From Synaphobranchus kaupii (taxonomy: Eukaryota; Chordata; Actinopteri; Anguilliformes; Synaphobranchidae), in NCBI GenBank assembly GCA_029718625.1, contig CM056397.1, positions 3,744,590 through 3,808,589 of the forward strand: a DNA stretch of 64,000 nt, in the 5' to 3' direction. A model generated the notes under the pieces. The model searched no databases and had not been told where the DNA came from. It was given only the letters and a program-made list of their open reading frames with translations. A program made the translations under genes and the position numbers. Positions 1-11,750 of the stretch are shown one piece after another (position 1 is the stretch's first letter; each line of letters opens with the position of its first letter).

Positions 1-185
1 AACTTCAGCGTCGTCAAGCTTTTATTAGCTGGACATTTAGCTTATTTAATCTAGAAGGGGTCCATCACATTACAGAAGTGTATCAATACAGACATTTATT
101 CATTTGGCAGATGCGCTTATACAGAGCGACTTACAAGGCAAAAAGTGCATAAAATAATAATAATAATAATAACAATAAACTTTAT

Positions 186-410
186 TTACATTACATTAAT
201 TTGGCAGATGCTTTTATCCAAAGCGACGTACAATAAGTGCATACCGAAGGTCAATGACATCAGTTCAGATAGAGCTAATTTCTTATCATAACATAGCAGC
301 TATCCATAATCATGAACATTATAGTACACAGTAAGCTATGGCTAAGACAACAAGACATTATAAACTATAACATCAACCAAGAATTAAGGAACAGGACTGT
401 TTATCTGGAT
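186..410 (-). repeat. L2-type LINE 3' tail fragment
   Basis: This is a 3' untranslated tail of an L2-clade LINE in minus orientation. It carries the fish-typical phrase TTTGGCAGATGCTTTTATCC followed by AAGCGACGTACAA. The sequence after the phrase (AGCAGCTATCC, CACAGTAAGCTATGG, ATTATAAACTATAAC) lines up with 34250-34460, where the same tail sits next to a recognisable L2 reverse transcriptase remnant, which supports the assignment. A shorter related phrase lies at 98-140. No coding part is attached. The remaining 410-852 shows nothing I recognise. Confidence 0.65.
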
Positions 411-852
411 TTGCTGTTTTGCTCACGTTAGGCTGTGAGGCTGTTTCAACAAGATAGACGCTACGTGGCCTAGCCTAGCCATTAATCTGTCTAACGTTAC
501 CATAACATTACAAGATCACCATAGTTCATTCTAACAGTCTAACAATAACATAGACATTCCGGAGAGGCCTGAAAAATAGGCGACAAGTTTCACTGTGGCC
601 ATTTCCATCGCGATTTCTAATTATTTAGGCTACAGTTCCATGGCTACACCACACTATTAGCTAGCAGCGCAAGGCTGGTTCATGGAAATCTTGAGCTAGG
701 GAGTGGTCCAGATGTAATGTAATGTTACCGCTGTAGCTAGGCTACTGCCTAGCCATACCACAGACTAACGTTACGGATTAAACAAAATAAACAAGCAGAT
801 GCAATAATCATTATTTAATTATGTGAACGTAATCATATCATAGACCTATTTA

Positions 853-2058
853 GGGCTCTATTTTCAAACCGGCGCAAACCAGCGCAAGGGGACGGTATAG
901 TCAAACGCAAGCTTGTTGACAGCATCAACGTCTTAAAACTGGCGCTATGGCGTTTCTCAGCAATACCGCTAGGATCAACAAATTCTCAACATAACATCCT
1001 TTTGCTTGCGCTGCAGTGGGATGGGTGGCGCTGTCTGGGGCGTGTTCTAAAATACTTTTGGCGCAGTGACAATTTGAACCAACGAAAACCCATTGCGTTA
1101 TGATCAGCTGGAACCACCTCTTAGCGGCAACGCAATAGACTCTGGCAATTTGGCAACTTATTAGTCATGTAGTTCTATGTAGTGTCTATAGGTGATGCCA
1201 ACATTACACTTCCATTTTATGAACAAATAGCCTATAATTATTATTATTATTAATTAATTTTAATTTAAACTACTAGAATAAAACAGGACAGCTTACAAGA
1301 AACTTGCGATCATGTAGGCCAATAGCCTATAATATATAAATTACACATTGGCACAGTTGAATCATAAGCCTACCACTACACAATACACAGAAAGGATATA
1401 CTTTCAGCGGGTGTCCTTCCTCAACTATACGGACAATGAATGCAGTAAAAAGTCAAAACTCACATTTTTTCTCAAGTGTGGGTTCCCCGGGGTGCTTGGT
1501 GCTATCGACTGCACGCACATAGAAATCCGCGCACCACCCGAGCATGCAATAGTTTTCGTCAATCGCAAAGGAACACATTCCATCAATGTCCAAGTGACAT
1601 GCGACAAAATTAGCTTGCCCCACCTGCACCAGTGGTCGCGGTCCCCATCACAGCCAGAGCAAAGAGAAATCAACTGGCTGAGCGGTTTAATAGGGCTAGA
1701 TAAATGGTAAGTATCGGATCAGCTTTTAAAATGAACATTTCAATGCATGTTCCCATGTAGAATCATACACACATCCAAGTTGACGGTCCAGTGCGTTTGG
1801 GTTGCTCATTATGAAATTGCATGGAGCGATTGTGTTCCAACTGGCTTTTTTTTAAAGCATGAGAACAACAATTTGATTGGCTACCATAGAGACACACCTT
1901 GGACATTTAAACCCAGCCTTTTAGCAATACCGCCATAAGGTGCGCCAAGATTGCCGTCATGAAATTACCAAATTTCTCGCCGACACGCCCTCAGAGCGAT
2001 ACCGCCAAGCGCTTACTCTTGCGTTCACCATTGCGTTTGGTTTATTAAAATAGAGCCC
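853..2058 (+). mobile_element. PIF/Harbinger DNA transposon, internally deleted
   Basis: The termini are inverted repeats: 853 starts GGGCTCTATTTT and 2058 ends AAAATAGAGCCC, a perfect 12-bp match with weaker similarity further in (GCGCAA blocks). Both sides carry TTA (850-852 and 2059-2061), the target duplication expected of PIF/Harbinger. At 1206 bp it is shorter than an autonomous copy of this superfamily and carries only one piece of the transposase, so it is a deletion derivative that would need a transposase in trans. The same terminal motif opens another element at 62227. Confidence 0.88.
1348..1710 (+). pseudogene. Harbinger (HARBI1-like) transposase fragment
   Basis: An open stretch of about 120 codons inside the Harbinger element. 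Residues around 45-90 carry the DDE nuclease signature: FPGVLGAIDCTHI, with the first catalytic Asp in the DCTH motif, then VNRKGTHSINVQ and a CD dipeptide. Related transposases are about 350-400 residues with a DDE triad. Here the frame leaves the family after the VTCD motif and ends with unrelated sequence, so the second Asp, the Glu and the C-terminus are missing. The N-terminal part is also absent; the start used is just the first ATG. No Myb-like partner protein is present in the element. It is a non-functional remnant. Confidence 0.8.
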
Positions 2059-2061
2059 TTA

Positions 2062-3565
2062 ATATTTTGTTTTTCACATAACATCGAATGTTCTCACGAC
2101 ATCCATGGTTAGAGTGGATCTGGGGTAGGCACTGGACTCTACCATGTCATTAGCTGGTTATATTTTTCGAAATAGCCTATTTTGTCTAACCGCGTGACAC
2201 AGTAGGCTATGTGGTATGTGAAGAACAGCGAGTGCTCCCCGTTGTCTATAGCCCAGCTAGGCTATAGGACATTGTAGCTTTACACAACATTACATTAGGT
2301 TATTGTGGCTGCGTTTACTATCATGTTGCTTTTGTATGTCGATTTACACGTGCGCATCCTCTCATCACTCAAAAGAAATCAACCGGATTGAGTTGCGCGT
2401 CAAAACCAGATAATGCACTTTTAACAGCGCATAAAGAATAAGTGTCTTTGCTTACAGACACCCGTGGATGAGTTTTGCTAGTAGGCTACCACTTAGATCC
2501 CACATAAACGTGTACATTTTTCCTTAATGTGGTCTTGTCAGGGTTTGTCTTATGAATGTGCGTCTTACTGTGTTCTCACGTTCAGCCTGCACCTTGATGT
2601 GGTGATGGGCTTTAAACTGAGACATCATCCAGGACAACGTTGGAGACGGTGATTAAACTTGCTGTGAATGAAACGCAGCATATCGAAGAATAAAATGTTT
2701 CCCTTATTCATGATTCATAATTTTGAATGGTGTCCTTTATTATTTAGTCTTTACAAATGATTTAAAAAATTGCAATTTCACCTTATACCTACTGTATGAC
2801 TTATGCAAACAATGAACCCTTCAATAAAAAAGTTTTATAATTCATTGAAACTTTTTATTAATGTTTCCCCAAAATGTACATATTAGACAGCTACATCCAG
2901 CGTGGGGAGAAATATGCAAGGAAGGCCATGGATTGGCAGCTCACTCACAGCATTTTCTCCTCCTCAGGAACAGAAATAAAGGCAGATGTTACAAGGTGCC
3001 TGCGCACACATAGCAAAAACTTGAACAGAACCCCAGTGAATTCAGAAATTTCGACTTTGAGCAGCAGCCCCCAAAACTGACACATACAGTACTTACCAAC
3101 AGCTGGGTATACAGGTATAGGTGGATGAGTGGTAGCAATTGTTCTTGACATAACTGAAAGAGAGACAGAGAAAGGAATAGAAAATTGAAATAAGATGGTT
3201 AGAACCATTAGAGGACAGGAGAATAGCATGATCAGAATTGTGTTCATGCAGGATTGATTCACACAATAGCGCAATGGTCTTAGCCTTTAGGTTAAGATAC
3301 ACTTTGTTATGTTAACAGGTGAAAAATCAACCCGGTCTCATGCTTTTTCGTGCTCATAGTCACGACAATGAATCTATTGAATCGTCACCCTGAGCACGAT
3401 TGTCCGACTTTTATCGTGCTACACAGAACGAAATTTAAACCCATGCATTTTCAATGCTAGCATTTCTCAGACTGTTTTCGTGCTACACATAATGTGTATT
3501 TAGAGCTATTCCTGGGGGCTTGGCTACTATGCTACTTTTCGGTTGTTAGCTAGCTAGCCGGTTAG
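2062..3565. other. No gene recognised
   Basis: AT-rich sequence without a coding region or transposon signature I can support. Short open frames at 2874-3080 and 2945-3274 lie on opposite strands over the same bases, have unbiased composition and match nothing familiar. The stretch 3335-3490 contains three near-repeats of a CGTGCTACACA-like phrase and may be part of an unidentified repeat. Confidence 0.5.
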
Positions 3566-3889
3566 CGAATTTTCTTTACATTTTAGTCATTTGGCAGACA
3601 CTCTTATCCAGAGCGACGTACATTAGTGCATTTTCCAACTTGAAACAAGTGCGTTAAAACAACCCTAAAAGGTAAATACGATTTCAAACACCAGGCGCAG
3701 TCAGTATGATTTTTTTTTTTTTTTTTTTTGGAGTGGGGGGGGACCACACGATATCAATCATTGGCGTGCACAACAGTAAGCCAATAAGTAACCTTAAGTA
3801 TTAAACTAGCAGCTTGAACCACTTAAACAAGGATTCAGAAAAACACAATCAAGGGAGGTCACAAGGAGGTAGGGAGGGGTGGAGAGAGG

Positions 3890-4898
3890 TGCAGCTTGAA
3901 GAGGTGAGTCTTCAATCTGCGCTTGAAGGTGGTCAGACTTTCTGTTGTTCTGACCTCCACGGGGAGCTCATTCCACCACCGTGGGGCCAGGACAGACAGA
4001 CGTTGAGACCGGGTGCTAGTATGAAGTGGGGGGGGGGGGGGGGTACCAGTCGTCCTGAGGAGGCGGAACGCAGGGATCTGGTAGGTGTGTAGGGTCTGAT
4101 GAGCTTTTGGAGGTATGGAGGGGCTGATCCTCAGACTGCCTGGAAGGCAAGCACCAATGTTTTGAATTTGATGCGAGCCATCACAGGTAGCCAGTGGAGG
4201 TCAATGAGCAGGGGGGGTGACATGGGAGTGTCGGGGGAGGTTGAAGACCAGGCGCGCTGCTGCATTCTGGATAAGCTGAAGGGGTCTAATGGCCGATGCT
4301 GGCAGGCCAGCCAGGAGAGAGTTGCAGTAGTCCAGGCGGGACAGCACCATCGCTTGGACCAGGAGCTGGGTTGAGTGGGTGGTGAGGAAAGGGCGGATTC
4401 TCCTGATGTTGTACAGGAAGAACCTGCATGCCCGGGTTACCACTGCGATGTTCTCGGAGAGGGACAGCCTGTTGTCAATCACCACTCCAAGGTTCCTGGC
4501 ACAGGGCGTTGGGGTCAGTGGAGTGTCCCCTAGGGAAATGGAGAGATTGAGAGGGAGAGAGGTTAGAGCAGGAATGTAGATGAGCTCAGTCTTGCCTGGA
4601 TTGAGCTTCAGATGGTGGTTGTCCATCCAGCTCTGGATGTCTCTCAGGCAAGCGGAGATGCGGGCTGACACCTGAGTGTCAGAGGGTGAGAAGGAGAGAA
4701 AGAGTTGAGTATCGTCAGCATAGCAGTGGTAAGACAGACCATGAGCAGTGATAACAGGGCCAAGGGATTTGGTGTAGGTGGAGAAAAGGAGGGGACCAAG
4801 GACTGAGCCCTGGGGGACTCCTGTGGTAAGGGGACGGGGTGCCGATACTTTACCAGCCCAGGCAACCTGGGAGGACTGCTCCGAGAGGTAGTACTCAA
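3890..4898 (-). pseudogene. L2 reverse transcriptase, C-terminal half (YADD and thumb)
   Basis: This continues the reverse transcriptase of the L2 LINE in a different frame from the upstream part. The catalytic YADD motif is encoded at 4711-4722 and is followed by TQLFLSFSPSD. After that come the conserved family blocks KLNPGKTEL, ARNLGVVID, LLYNIRRIRPF, SRLDYCNSLLAGLP and IQNAAARLVFN. The long frame ends at 4201. Family-typical C-terminal sequence (WWNELPVEVRT, then LKTHLFKLHL) continues to about 3890 in shifted frames with at least one stop. The upstream GVPQGSVLGPLLF block lies at about 4795-4835 in the same frame as YADD. The frameshift that separates it from the N-terminal part is near 4897. 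Confidence 0.85.
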
Positions 4899-6091
4899 TC
4901 CAGGGCCGAGCCGCCGATCCCCGCTGCAGACAGGGACAACAGGAGGATGGAGTGATCTACGGTGTCGAAGGCGGCAGAGAGGTCTAGGAGTATTAGCACA
5001 GAGGAGAGGGAGGCTGTCCGAGCTGCGTGAAGCATCTCGCTGACGGAGAGGAATGCGGTCTCCGTTGAGTGGCCAGATCTGAAGCCGGACTGGTGGGGGT
5101 CTAGTAGGTTGTTCTGGGTAAGGAAAGAAGACAGTTGGTTAGAAACAGCACGTTCAATAGTTTTGGAAAGAAAGGGAAGAAGAGATACCGGTCTGTAGTT
5201 TTGGATGTTGGAGGGGTCCAGCGTGGGTTTTTTCAGGATCGGGGTGATGTGGGCTCTCTTGACGGATGAGGGGAAGCAGCCAGAGGTCTGGGAGGAGTTC
5301 ACCAGAGAGGTCACAAACAGGAGGATATCTGGGGTGATTGCCTGGAGGAGAGATGAAGGGATAGGGTTGAGGGCACAGGTAGGGGGCGATAGGAGAGTAG
5401 GAGGTGGGAGAAAAGGTGGAGAAGCAGGGGGGGGGACACGGAAGGGGTAGAGAGAGGAGGAGAGTGGAAAACAGTGTCCGTGAGGGGAGGGGGAGTGGGG
5501 AAATGGGGGGGGGGGGCATAGAGAGAGGGGCTGAGGGCTGAAGGAGCTGCGGATGTCTGCGATCTTCTCATCAAAGAAATCTGCGAAGTCGTCTGCAGTG
5601 AACAAGGATTGAGGAGCAGGAGGGGATTTGCTGAGGAGGGAGGAGAAGATGGAGAACAATTGACGGGGGTTAGAACTGTATTTGTGAATTTTAGTGTGAT
5701 AGTAAGTTACCTTGGCAGCGGTGACTGCTGTAGTGAATGCCGCTAGCAGAGACTGGTAGGAGGAGAGGTCTGATGCGTCTCTGGATTTCCTCCACATCCT
5801 CTCTGCTGCGCGAAGACCGGCCCTGGAGGTGCGTAGGGCATCGGACATCCACGGGCAGGGAGGAGATGGGCGTGTGGTCCTAGAGACAAGAGGGCAGAGA
5901 GAGTTAAGTGATGTGGAGAGAGCTGTGAGCAGGGTGTCGGATGCAGAGTCGATGGGGAGTTGAGAGAAGGGTTTGAGAGGGGGGAGGGAAGCAGTGACAC
6001 AGGGAGCAAGAGAGGAGGGTGAGAGGGAGCAGAGGTTACGGTGGACAGAGACAGTGGGGGTGGGGGGAGGGGGGAGGGCAGTGTGGAACAA
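4895..6091 (-). pseudogene. L2 LINE ORF2 middle: linker and reverse transcriptase N-terminal half
   Basis: The longest open frame of the LINE, about 398 codons. Its N-terminal half is a proline- and serine-rich linker between endonuclease and reverse transcriptase. The reverse transcriptase then begins with HITPILKKPTLD, NYRPVSLLPFLSK, QSGFRSGHSTETA and the catalytic palm motif LLDLSAAFDTVDH, encoded near 4952-4985. The frame breaks at about 4897, just before the WIEYYLS block, by a one-base change. With the YADD part downstream the palm would be complete in an intact relative; here it is split, so no functional enzyme can be made. Confidence 0.85.
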
Positions 6092-6736
6092 GAGGAAGAG
6101 AGAAAGAAATGAAGTGGTGATCAGAGGTATGGAGAGGGGTAACAGTGAGATCAGAGCAAGGGCTGTTCCTCTGGAAGACCAGGTCTAGGAGGTTGCCAGC
6201 CTTGTGGGTTGGGGGGGAGGGTTGGAGGGTGAGGTCAAAGGAGCAGGGAAGTGGTAGGAAGGCTGCAGACTGGGAGGCATCTAGATGGATGTTGAAGTCT
6301 CCCAGGAGGATCAGCGGGGTGCCGTCCTCTGTGAAGGAGCTGAGCAGGGTGTTGAGCTCATTGAGGAAGCACCCCAGGGGACCTGGAGGGCGATAAACAA
6401 CTATAATGTACAGGTTAATAGGGTGGTTGATTAGTACAGAGTGGTATTCAAAACTAGTAATAGATATATCAGAGAGGGGGAGAACATAGAATGACCAGGA
6501 GGGGGAGAGTAGCAAACCAGTACCACCTCCGCGACCAGACGGCCGGGGGTGTGAGAGAAGGAGGAGGAGAGGGCAGCGGGAGTTGCCGTGTTGTCCGGTG
6601 TGATCCAGGTTTCGGTGAGGGCGAGAAACTGGAGGGACAGGAAGGAGGCATTCTTTACCAGACTAGTGACTTTTGAGTAGCTACTATGGTTGATGGCGAT
6701 AACCGCTAAATATGTTAATAGGGACACAAAAAACAT
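6036..6736 (-). pseudogene. L2 LINE AP endonuclease domain, in two frames
   Basis: Two overlapping frames carry the endonuclease. The right one (6431-6736) holds LALTETWI, which contains the metal-binding Glu of APE-type endonucleases. The left one (6036-6515) holds VVYRPPGP, LLGDFNIHLD (catalytic Asp and Asn) and TSDHHFISF (catalytic Asp-His pair). The two parts are joined by a frameshift near 6480. The beginning of the domain and all of ORF1 are missing, consistent with the 5' truncation usual for LINE copies. The enzyme would nick target DNA to start target-primed reverse transcription. Confidence 0.83.
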
Positions 6737-6740
6737 GTGG

Positions 6741-8362
6741 AAAAATTTATTCAGTCACAAAAAAGCAAACAGTTTATGTCAGATATGGTCAAAATCCCAC
6801 AATCTCAATTAATTTTAATACTGTCCCCTACATGGGGCGACCCATCCGAATCCTAACCCTAAACGGACTACAGAAGGCGCCATCTTTTCACAGGCCATCC
6901 ATTACGTAGAGCTCTTGGGTTTTTTGGGAATTGTAGTTCTAAACTATTAGTACTAATAACTAAAGAAATACTAATCCTATTGACCTAGGGCTTAAAATTT
7001 ATGTTCAATATAGCATCAGTTAAAATCCCAATTGATCATCTAATTGAATCATCAAAGTATCAAATGATTAAGCATCAAACGCTTTATTCAGGCCCTTCTG
7101 TTAGAGCTTGAAGGCTGGCTCTGATATTATTTATGAAAGACTAGTTCATTAATCATCCTGTTAAATATCTACCCAATATGTCTATTGGTTCCAGAATTAG
7201 AAGCATTTGAAGTTTGGCCAGTTTTGCCCTTCTAGGGGGCGCTACTGAGTCCCCTGGAGTGTCAGGGCAAAATAATTGACATATGTTACTCTCCAGGTCA
7301 AGGCCTTTCCAAAAAGGTCTTTAGTTTTATCATACGACAAACTTTCATTTTCACCTCTGTCTGGCTACAGCCTCTTTGAGGTTTAGTTTCTGAGACCCTT
7401 TGAGACTCCAGCCTGGATAAAATCAAGTCTTTAGATTTTTTTCTTATTTGGTGGGAAAAATCCTTCAAGGTATTGATGTTTTTCCTAATCACAGTCATAC
7501 GTTTGGATTTGCGCTAGTGTAGACATTATTTTACCTACCAAATACATCCTCCCCCAAAGTCCTACATAGTCAGGATTATATAATCTTGTAGCCTCAATAT
7601 CCCTCTGTTTACAGATGAAGTTTCCTACATATATCTCTGAAGATGACACTGTTATGAACTTGTAGGTGGCAGTCTCCACAGCTGATTTGTGGCTTATCCT
7701 TACCATGGGTGATGAGTTGATAATCAGATGGACTACTTCTGATACCCGTTGGAGCACACAATCACTAATTGGCCATTTAGTCGGCCCTATACCAATTAAT
7801 GCGTGCATGCGTGTGTGCGCGCACATTGCGTGCCACCTGCTGGCTGCTGTGCACCAGACATACAGAGAGATACAGAGGTTTTCTCTTTTATGTGTTAGGT
7901 ATAATTTTTTATGTCAAAAATTATAATATATAATTCGTACTTCTAGTAGTCCGTGAGTAGGGTTGGTCGGTACCATCTGAGGGGAATAATGCTCATAGTG
8001 ATTTTTGGCAAGGTATACATCTCTAGAGTTATAAAACATGTGATAGCATTGTTGTTACTGCATACCAGTTTTGCCAAACCTGAATCATAGCGCGGAGCTT
8101 TCAAAACCATAACAGCGCGGAAACCCTGGGGAAAATTTTTTAATATTTTCACGGTAAGAAGAATTTTTTTGACAACGTTAGGTTAGCCTGCTTGTCTTCT
8201 TCGTCGTCCTGCTTGAGTCACAGATATGCTTTGCTGTTAGGTCTGTTTATTTTCCTGCATCATCCTCGTCGTAGGAGTAACTTGTTGAACTGAACCAATG
8301 TAACCAGGAAAAAATGTATTCACTCACCACATAACGTAGGCTACACATACAGCGTGGCTATA
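6741..8362. other. No gene recognised
   Basis: No coding region or repeat signature that I can support. Short open frames (7298-7498, 7485-7826, 7666-7926) overlap on both strands and match nothing known to me. This may be unique intergenic or intronic DNA. Confidence 0.5.
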
Positions 8363-8364
8363 TA

Positions 8365-9982
8365 TAGTCAAGCCGGAAAGTCTGCACACCCCTTTCACCT
8401 TCTCCACATTTTATTACGTTACAGACATATTCTACAATAGATTGAGTTCATTTTTTGTCTCAAAATTCTACACAAAATATCGCATAATGACAAAGTGAAA
8501 ACAGGCTTTTAGACATTTGTGCTAATTTATTAAAAATCAAAATGTAAAATATATGTACACAATGATATGACACCCAAAAGTGAGCTGAGGTGCATTTTGT
8601 TTCCACTGATACTGCTTGAGATGTTTCTACAACTTAATTGGAGTCCACCTGTGATAAATTCAATTGATTGGACATGATTGGAGATTGCCAACACCAGCCT
8701 ATATAAGGTCCCACAGTTGACAGTGCATGTCAGAGCAAACTCCAAGCCATGGGGTCAAAGGAATTATCTGCAGACCTCAGAAACAGGATTGTGTCAAGGC
8801 ATAGATCTGGAGAAGGGTACGGAAAAATCTCTGCAGCTTTACAGGTCCCAAAGAGCACAGTGGCCACCATCATTCGTAAATGGAAGAAGTTTGGAACCAC
8901 CAAGAATCTTCGTAGATCTGGCCGCCCGGCCAAACAGCAATCGGGGAAGACGGGCCTTGGCCAGGGAGGTGAGCAGGAACCCGAGGGTCACTCTGACAGA
9001 GCTCCAGCGTATCCTTGTGGAGATGGGAGAACCTTTCAGAAGATCAACCATCCAGGCAGCACTCCACCAATCAGGCCTTTATGGTAGAGTGGCCAGACGG
9101 AAGCCCCTCCTTAGTAAAAGGCACATCACAGCCCGCTTGGAGTTTGCCAAAAGGCACCTAGAGGACTCTCAAACCATGAGAATCAAGATTTTCTGGTCTG
9201 ATGAAACCAAAATTTTACTTTTTGGCCTGAATACCAAGCGTCACGTCTGGAGGAAACCAGGCACCGCTCATCACCTGGCTAATACCATCCCTACAGTGAA
9301 GCATGGCGGTGGCAGCATCATGATGTGGGGATGTTTTTCAGCAGCGGGAACGGGGTGACTAGTCCTGATAGAGGGAAAGATGAATGCAGCTAAGTACACC
9401 GAGATCCTTGAAGAAAACCTGCTCCAGAGCGCTCTGGACCTCAGACTGGGGCGAAGGTTTACCTTCCAACATGACAACGACCCGAAGCACACAGACAAGA
9501 GAACAAAGGAGTGGCTTTGGAGAAAGTCTGTGCATGTCCTTGAGTGGCCCAGCCAGAGCCCAGACCTGAATCCAATTGAGCATCTGTGGAAAAGCTGAAA
9601 ATGGCTGTGTACCGACGCTCCCCATCCAACCTGACGGAGCTTGCAAGGATATGCCAAGAGGAATGGGCAAAAATGTCCAGAAACAAGTGTGCCAAGCTCG
9701 TAGCTTCTTTCCCAAGACGTCTTGAAGCTGTAACCGCTGCCAAAGGTGCAGTAACTAAGTATTAGGCTAAGGGTGTGTACAGATATGTAACCCCTAAATA
9801 ACCTATTTTTGTCAGTAAAATACAAAAAAAAAAAAAAAAAACCTGTTTTCACTTCGTCATTATTGGCTATTGTGTGTAGATGTTTGAGGCAAAAAATGAA
9901 CTCAATCTATTGTAGTATAAGTCTGTAACGTAATAAAACGTGGAGAAGGTGAAAGGGGTGGGCAGACTTTCCGGCTTGACTG
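8365..9982 (+). mobile_element. Tc1-type DNA transposon, complete ends, dead transposase
   Basis: Both ends carry inverted repeats: AGTCAAGCCGGAAAGTCTGC at 8366 and its complement GCAGACTTTCCGGCTTGACT ending at 9981. Similarity continues inward for tens of bases (CCTTTCACCTTCTCCAC, ATTGAGTTCATTTTTTG). The dinucleotide TA flanks both sides (8363-8364, 9983-9984), the Tc1/mariner target duplication. The length of 1618 bp is normal for fish Tc1 elements. The interior is a single transposase gene with lesions. An A run at 9822-9840 sits before the right inverted repeat. Confidence 0.93.
8749..9765 (+). pseudogene. Tc1 transposase pseudogene (DD34E)
   Basis: The start is the ATG at 8749 ([10 protein letters not shown]), followed by the paired helix-turn-helix DNA-binding region ([36 protein letters not shown] linker). 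A frameshift near 8930 moves the reading to another frame, which carries [16 protein letters not shown] and the catalytic core: first Asp in FWSDETK, second Asp in QHDNDPKHT, and Glu in [12 protein letters not shown] count 34 residues between the last two, so this is DD34E. A TGA at 9356-9358 interrupts the frame; it sits where CGA would fit, a CpG-decay change. A second frameshift near 9595 separates the last ~55 codons, which end with TAG at 9763-9765. Not functional. Confidence 0.9.
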
Positions 9983-9984
9983 TA

Positions 9985-10860
9985 GGATGTCTATGAACAT
10001 AGACATAGGCTATATACCATACATTATTATATATATATTTTTTTTTTATCTTAACGCATAGCGTTGTGCCCCGTTTAAGCGGTCTTGAAGTGCAGTAGTC
10101 TATAACATTGATATTGGAACGTTATCGTAATAATGATGTTATGTCCATTGCAGTTTCGAGGGGGTTACGTTAAGATTAGCCAAATATGTTCTAAAGTATA
10201 ACTAACGTTATGCTATGCCTGGCTTATTTTATTTTAAATGTGCACGGAGCTACTATTGGTGTATTATCAACAGGCTTTTGTGATAGCATGTCCTTTCTAG
10301 GCCTCTGGCCGCTACTGCAAGCTAACTTAGCTAACGGTAGCTAACAAAGTTACCTTTCATTTTGCTTATTTATTCGGGAGCATAACTTTGCAGTCGTCGC
10401 TATACATGTCTATGGCCGCTAACTAGAGTTACAACGGCAGCCATTACTCTGTGAAAAGGGAGAAAATGACCACCTTCACGTGACAGGTCACGTTGGCCAA
10501 TCAGAGAAAAAACTTTGGGCCGTGGAAACGGTGTCGTTTTGAGAAGGTTTCTGCCTTTCTAGTTAGTATATAGTTCGTATATAGTATATAGTTATAGTGT
10601 GTTGCATGTTTGCCGCTAACATTCAGCTACCCTGCCTGTTGGGGTGGACTGTCAGTCCTGAAGAGGGAGAAACGATCCCAAAACAGATTAAAATTGTCAA
10701 TAAAACCTATATTGTGAGCGCTACAGGCAGAATGAAGCCAAGTGTGTTGGCTGAGAATCCTGGTGAAGCGCCCTGCTCCCCGGGCCAGTGTGGGAATCTG
10801 ACCAGAAATTAAAACAGACATTCCAGAACTGTTTACAAAGTTAAAAAGGTTATTAAAATC
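9985..10860. other. No gene recognised
   Basis: AT-rich sequence with several GCTAACGTTAGC-like short phrases. The small open frame at 10597-10812 has no recognisable domain and overlaps another frame on the opposite strand. Nothing further is supported. Confidence 0.45.
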
Positions 10861-10861
10861 T

Positions 10862-11750
10862 TTTTTGGTCAGCTCAGACTGCTGCCATTTGCCCCCACAT
10901 GTACAATTACTCTTTTAACAGAAGCTGGGAGTGAGCACAGCAGCCCCGGGAGCTTATCCAATATGTCCGGGACCGTAGCTCCAGGGAAGCGGTAGTTGCG
11001 TTGAAGAAGCGGATGTCCCTGATTATGGAATCCCCAACTATTAATGTGGTTGGGGGGAAGAGAGGACAAGGAGATGACAGATGTGAGCATTGTGGCGAGG
11101 TAGCGACACCGGATTTAATAGGTGATTTCCCTACCAGCTCAGGGCAAGGAGGAATTCCAGAGCGTCTGCTCTCCGCCTCTTTCAGGAGTTTACGCCGGGA
11201 AGAGGTCTTTGCTCGATTTGAGTTGATCTGGCTTCTTGTTGGAATGGCGAGCCCCCCGAACACTGCTAGCCACCGGTGGTAATGGAGCTGCAGCGTCAGC
11301 AGGTGCCGTTTCCGGAGAGACGACCAGATCATGACTGATCGGACCCGCTGGAGCATCTGCTGGGTGGACCGGAGTGTCGTCAGACAGGATCCCGTAGCTG
11401 TTTGAGAGGCTTAGGCGAGGTGGTGTGGCAGCCTTCTCAGGGAATCCTTTGCGACCGCGGACCACCACTTCAGTCCAAGATGGGTGGTTGTTGGGTGTAG
11501 AACAGGAGAAAAGCTGTGGACAAGTGGAGGAGTTCCACAGAACTGTGTCCTGTAAGGATGCGCTAAGAGTGGCAATCCATTTGGTCTGCCCACAGGTTAC
11601 TTCCATGAAGCTGGATAAAAGACAGCTTTTCCTCTGCAGTTCGTCTGAAAGCCGGCGGATATCCTCCTTAAGGGGGGGGGGACTCAGAAGAGAATCGTCG
11701 CATATAAGGCAGCCCTGGGGGAACTGGACTCACGGTTAAGAGCTTGAGGA
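10862..11750 (-). pseudogene. L2-type LINE ORF1 relic with esterase-like (SGNH) domain
   Basis: Minus-strand frames (11190-11606, 10907-11356, 10869-11090) together resemble ORF1 of fish L2/CR1-type LINEs. The N-terminal part has a charged stretch (EDIRRLSDELQRK at about 11640-11680) and a tryptophan block (WIATLSASLQDTVLW). The C-terminal part has TLIVGDSIIRDIRFF, matching block I of SGNH hydrolases (GDS with the nucleophile Ser), followed in a shifted frame by FPGATVPDILDKLP and VIVHVGANG, close to the family HVGTND block. At least two frame changes break it. ORF1 of such elements is thought to act in retroposition by binding RNA or lipid. No ORF2 adjoins it, so it is an isolated fragment. 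Confidence 0.7.

Larger units (their letters stand above)
3570..6740 (-). mobile_element. L2-clade LINE, 5'-truncated and frameshifted
   Basis: A non-LTR retrotransposon reading right to left. The order on the minus strand is AP endonuclease (about 6740-6036), reverse transcriptase (about 5400-4200), a C-terminal region in several frames (4200-3890), and a 3' tail with the TTTGGCAGACACTCTTATCC phrase at about 3591. It ends near 3570. The right limit near 6740 is where endonuclease similarity stops, so most of ORF1 is missing. A run of about 16 G at 4027-4042 and a T run at 3712-3729 interrupt it. Several frame changes make the copy dead. No target duplication could be fixed. Confidence 0.85.

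Noticed and set aside
4020..4045. Long G run as a possible regulatory G-quadruplex
   Set aside because: A single homopolymer in a dead LINE; long G/C runs here (also 51440 and 59106) may be of uncertain length in the assembly.
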